From: VRUE01 sp035693025
GTDB taxonomy: Bacteria; Actinomycetota; Thermoleophilia; Solirubrobacterales; 70-9
DNA: 7,532 bases
Reading direction: 5' to 3'
Assembly (NCBI GenBank): GCA_035693025.1
Contig: DASSHI010000011.1
Location: forward strand, 1 to 7,532
Shown here: piece by piece, positions 5,689-7,532 of the stretch
How the letters are laid out: every line of letters begins with the position of its first letter
Position numbering within the stretch: the stretch's first letter is position 1
Notes under the pieces: generated by a model
The model's input: the letters and a program-made list of their open reading frames with translations, nothing else
Database searches by the model: none
What the model was told of the DNA's origin: nothing
Made by a program: the position numbers and the translations under genes

Positions 5689-6722
5689 GCACGATCGAGC
5701 AGCGTCCCCAGGCGGCAGCCGTGCCCGTCACCGCCATCCCGCACGACTACTCGAAGCGGATGATGGTCTTCGGCGGTCGCAGCTCGATGGAGCTGGCGGC
5801 CAAGGTCGCCGGCAAGCTGGATCTCGACCTCGGCCAGGTCACGTTGAAGACCTTCGCCAACGGCGAGGTCTACTGCCGCTACGAGGAGTCGATCCGCGGC
5901 GCCGACGTCTTCATCGTGCAGTCCACCTGCGCCAACGAGCAGAGTGGGATGACGCCCAACGACGCCCTGGTCGAGCTGCTGACGATGATCGACGCCGCCC
6001 AGGGCGCCTCCGCCCACCGGATCATCGCCGTGCTGCCCTGGTACGGCTACGCCCGCCAGGACAAGAAGTCGGCGCCACGCGAGCCGATCTCCGCCCGGAT
6101 CATGGCCAAGTGCCTGGAGGGGGTCGGCGTCGACCGCGTCCTGACGATGGATCTCCACGCCGGCCAGGTGCAGGGCTTCTTCCACGTCCCCGTCGACCAC
6201 ATGACGGCGATGCCGATGCTGACCCAGTGGTTCGCCGACCAGGAATTGAGCGAGGAGCTCGTGATCGTCTCTCCCGACGCCGGCCGGGTCAAGACCGCGC
6301 GCAACTTCGCCCGCCGCATCGGTACGCACTGGGCGGTGATGGAGAAGGAGCGCCCCGCCCAGCAGGTGGCCGAGATCGGCTACGTGGTCGGCGACGTGAA
6401 GGGCAAGACCGCTGTCCTGGTCGACGACATGATCGACACCGCGGGGACGCTCTGCGCCGCCGCCCAGACGGTGCTCGACGAGGGCGCCGCGCGGGTGATC
6501 GCCTGTGCCACCCACGGCGTCTTCTCCGGCCCCGCCTACGAGCGGCTCGCCGACTCGGCGATCGAGCGGATCGTCGTCACCGACACGATCCCGCTGCGCC
6601 CCGGCGCCCCCGACAACATCTCGGTCCTCTCGACTGCCGGCACCTTCGCCGACTCGATCCGCCGCATCTTCACCGACGACTCGGTCTCGGAGATATTCGC
6701 CGGCGAGAACCAGCTCTTCTAG
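5685..6722 (+). CDS. prs: Ribose-phosphate pyrophosphokinase (PRPP synthetase)
   Basis: Prs transfers pyrophosphate from ATP to ribose-5-phosphate to give PRPP, the precursor for purines, pyrimidines, NAD, histidine and tryptophan. The 345-aa protein is class I in character. The N-terminal region shows FGGRSSMELA and FANGEVY. PWYGYARQDKK at 118-128 is the ATP-binding flexible segment. DLHAGQVQGFF follows, with the catalytic-region H158. The PRPP-binding loop VDDMIDTAGT lies at 246-255. The protein is some 20-30 residues longer than many homologues (about 310-330 aa), mostly through a polar N-terminal tail before MMVFGG. The start is secured by the GAGGAGG site and by the 4-base GTGA overlap with the glmU stop, which implies translational coupling. 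The glmU-prs order is seen in many Gram-positive bacteria. All recognisable motifs are intact. Confidence 0.97.
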   Translation: MSTIEQRPQAAAVPVTAIPHDYSKRMMVFGGRSSMELAAKVAGKLDLDLGQVTLKTFANGEVYCRYEESIRGADVFIVQSTCANEQSGMTPNDALVELLTMIDAAQGASAHRIIAVLPWYGYARQDKKSAPREPISARIMAKCLEGVGVDRVLTMDLHAGQVQGFFHVPVDHMTAMPMLTQWFADQELSEELVIVSPDAGRVKTARNFARRIGTHWAVMEKERPAQQVAEIGYVVGDVKGKTAVLVDDMIDTAGTLCAAAQTVLDEGAARVIACATHGVFSGPAYERLADSAIERIVVTDTIPLRPGAPDNISVLSTAGTFADSIRRIFTDDSVSEIFAGENQLF

Positions 6723-6726
6723 CGCC

Positions 6727-7476
6727 CTGGCCACCGAGGCACGCAGCGGACTGCGCCTGGTCGGCCACAAGGGGGCCGACCTGATCGCTCCTGGCAACAC
6801 GGTCGAGAGCTTCCTCGCCGGCGTCGAGGCCGGAGTCGACACGATCGAGCTCGACGTGCTCTGGCTGCGCGACTCGCACCTGCCGCCGGAGGAGCGGGCG
6901 CCGCTGGTCGTCGCTCACGACTGGGACGACGCCGAGAGCCGCACGCCGTTGCAGCTGACCGAGGCGCTCGACGCTTTCCTCGAGCCGCCGCTCGACCAGG
7001 TCGAGATCGACATCGACATCAAGCTGCCGGGGCGTGAGGAGGAGATCGTCGGGGCGCTGCGCGAGCGCGACCTGATCGGCCGCGCGATGGTCTCGACGAT
7101 GGAGCTCTACTCGCTCGGTCGCATCCTCGCGCTGGAGCCGAAGCTGCGCCGCGGCTGGACCTACCCCAAGGTGACCAAGGACTGGACCTCGAAGCGCTGG
7201 GCCAAGGGCCCGATGCTGGCGGCCCTGATGGCGATGCGCCAGCGCCTGCCGGGCCTCGCCGCAGAGAAGCTGCCCAAGTTCAACGTCGAGTCGATGTGGG
7301 TCTATCACCCGCTGGTCAGCCGCCGCCTCGCCCGGATCACCGAGCTTGCCGGGGTCGAGCTGATCGCCTGGACCGTCGATGACCTCGAGCGCATGAACAA
7401 GCTCGTCGCCACCGGCGTCAACGGCCTGGTCTCCAACGACCCCCGCCTCTTCCACAGACTCGGCGAGCCCAGCTAG
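6727..7476 (+). CDS. Glycerophosphodiester phosphodiesterase-like protein (start codon uncertain)
   Basis: GDPD enzymes hydrolyse glycerophosphodiesters to glycerol-3-phosphate and an alcohol. Numbered from the CTG at 6727 (249 aa), the protein shows GHKG with the catalytic-type H14, ELD with metal-ligand candidates E41 and D43, AHDW with H64, EIDIDIK at 93-99 (Asp where many relatives have Glu before IK), and AWTVDD plus GLVSNDP near the C-terminus, as in the GDPD TIM barrel. It has no signal peptide and no membrane segment, so it should be cytoplasmic. The frame is +1 relative to prs and begins right after the prs stop. There is no ATG, GTG or TTG between a GTG at 6505, deep within prs, and the essential GHKG motif, so the start must be unusual: perhaps CTG 6727, 6751 or 6757, a long overlap, or a frameshift from prs. 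The next GTG at 6856 would delete the motif. The family is reasonably sure; the 5' end is not. Confidence 0.82.
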   Translation: MATEARSGLRLVGHKGADLIAPGNTVESFLAGVEAGVDTIELDVLWLRDSHLPPEERAPLVVAHDWDDAESRTPLQLTEALDAFLEPPLDQVEIDIDIKLPGREEEIVGALRERDLIGRAMVSTMELYSLGRILALEPKLRRGWTYPKVTKDWTSKRWAKGPMLAALMAMRQRLPGLAAEKLPKFNVESMWVYHPLVSRRLARITELAGVELIAWTVDDLERMNKLVATGVNGLVSNDPRLFHRLGEPS

Positions 7477-7497
7477 CGCCAACCGCAGCTGTTCCGG

Positions 7498-7532
7498 TGC
7501 GCTTTATGCGCCCATAGGGCGCAAAAGGCGCA
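7498..7532. terminator. Long bulged hairpin after the GDPD gene, candidate terminator
   Basis: TGCGCCC (7507-7513) and GGGCGCA (7517-7523) form a 7-bp stem with loop ATA. Outside it, TTT/AAA and TGCGC (7498-7502)/GCGCA (7528-7532) continue the pairing, with single-base bulges at 7506 and 7527, for about 15 bp in all. It starts 21 bases after the GDPD stop and reaches the window edge, so any T tract would lie outside. A terminator of the glmU-prs-GDPD unit is the simplest reading; a repeat unit is an alternative. Confidence 0.5.

Noticed and set aside
6505..6726. GTG at 6505 as the GDPD start
   Set aside because: It lies 218 bases inside prs and yields a Ser/Pro/Arg-rich shadow sequence with no resemblance to GDPD.

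Overview
The window reads as chromosomal DNA of a high-GC bacterium, most likely an actinobacterium and possibly of the Thermoleophilia/Solirubrobacterales type. That placement is an inference from strong G/C third-position bias, the style of the MetH, GlmU and Prs proteins, and start sites that look leaderless. Most of the window is core metabolism in tightly packed genes.

Layout. (1) Positions 1-2579, plus strand: the 3' two-thirds or so of a cobalamin-dependent methionine synthase (metH). It enters the window already in frame, and the homocysteine-binding domain lies upstream. (2) Positions 2612-2685, minus strand: a tRNA-Gln with anticodon TTG that converges on metH. (3) Positions 2754-4121, plus strand: an HNH-endonuclease-like gene with visibly lower GC, then 9 nt later a six-helix HdeD/DUF308 membrane protein. 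(4) Positions 4122-4296: a 175-nt gap dominated by a 114-bp element bounded by perfect 18-bp inverted repeats, with a second nested 9-bp inverted repeat. (5) Positions 4297-7476, plus strand: glmU, prs and a glycerophosphodiester phosphodiesterase-like gene, almost without spacing. (6) Positions 7498-7532: a long bulged hairpin at the window edge, probably the end of that transcription unit.

Function. MetH belongs to one-carbon/methionine metabolism. GlmU makes UDP-GlcNAc for the cell wall and Prs makes PRPP for nucleotide, His and Trp synthesis; their adjacency is a familiar bacterial gene order. The GDPD-like enzyme would recycle glycerophosphodiesters. The HNH gene looks like the one probable incomer: it is AT-richer, lies next to a tRNA, and has a DNA-binding and nuclease-like domain plan.

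I see no defence island, CRISPR array, complete insertion sequence or clearly new multi-gene system. The points most worth a second look are the nested inverted-repeat element before glmU, the missing conventional start codon of the GDPD gene, and the altered metal-ligand positions of the HNH protein.
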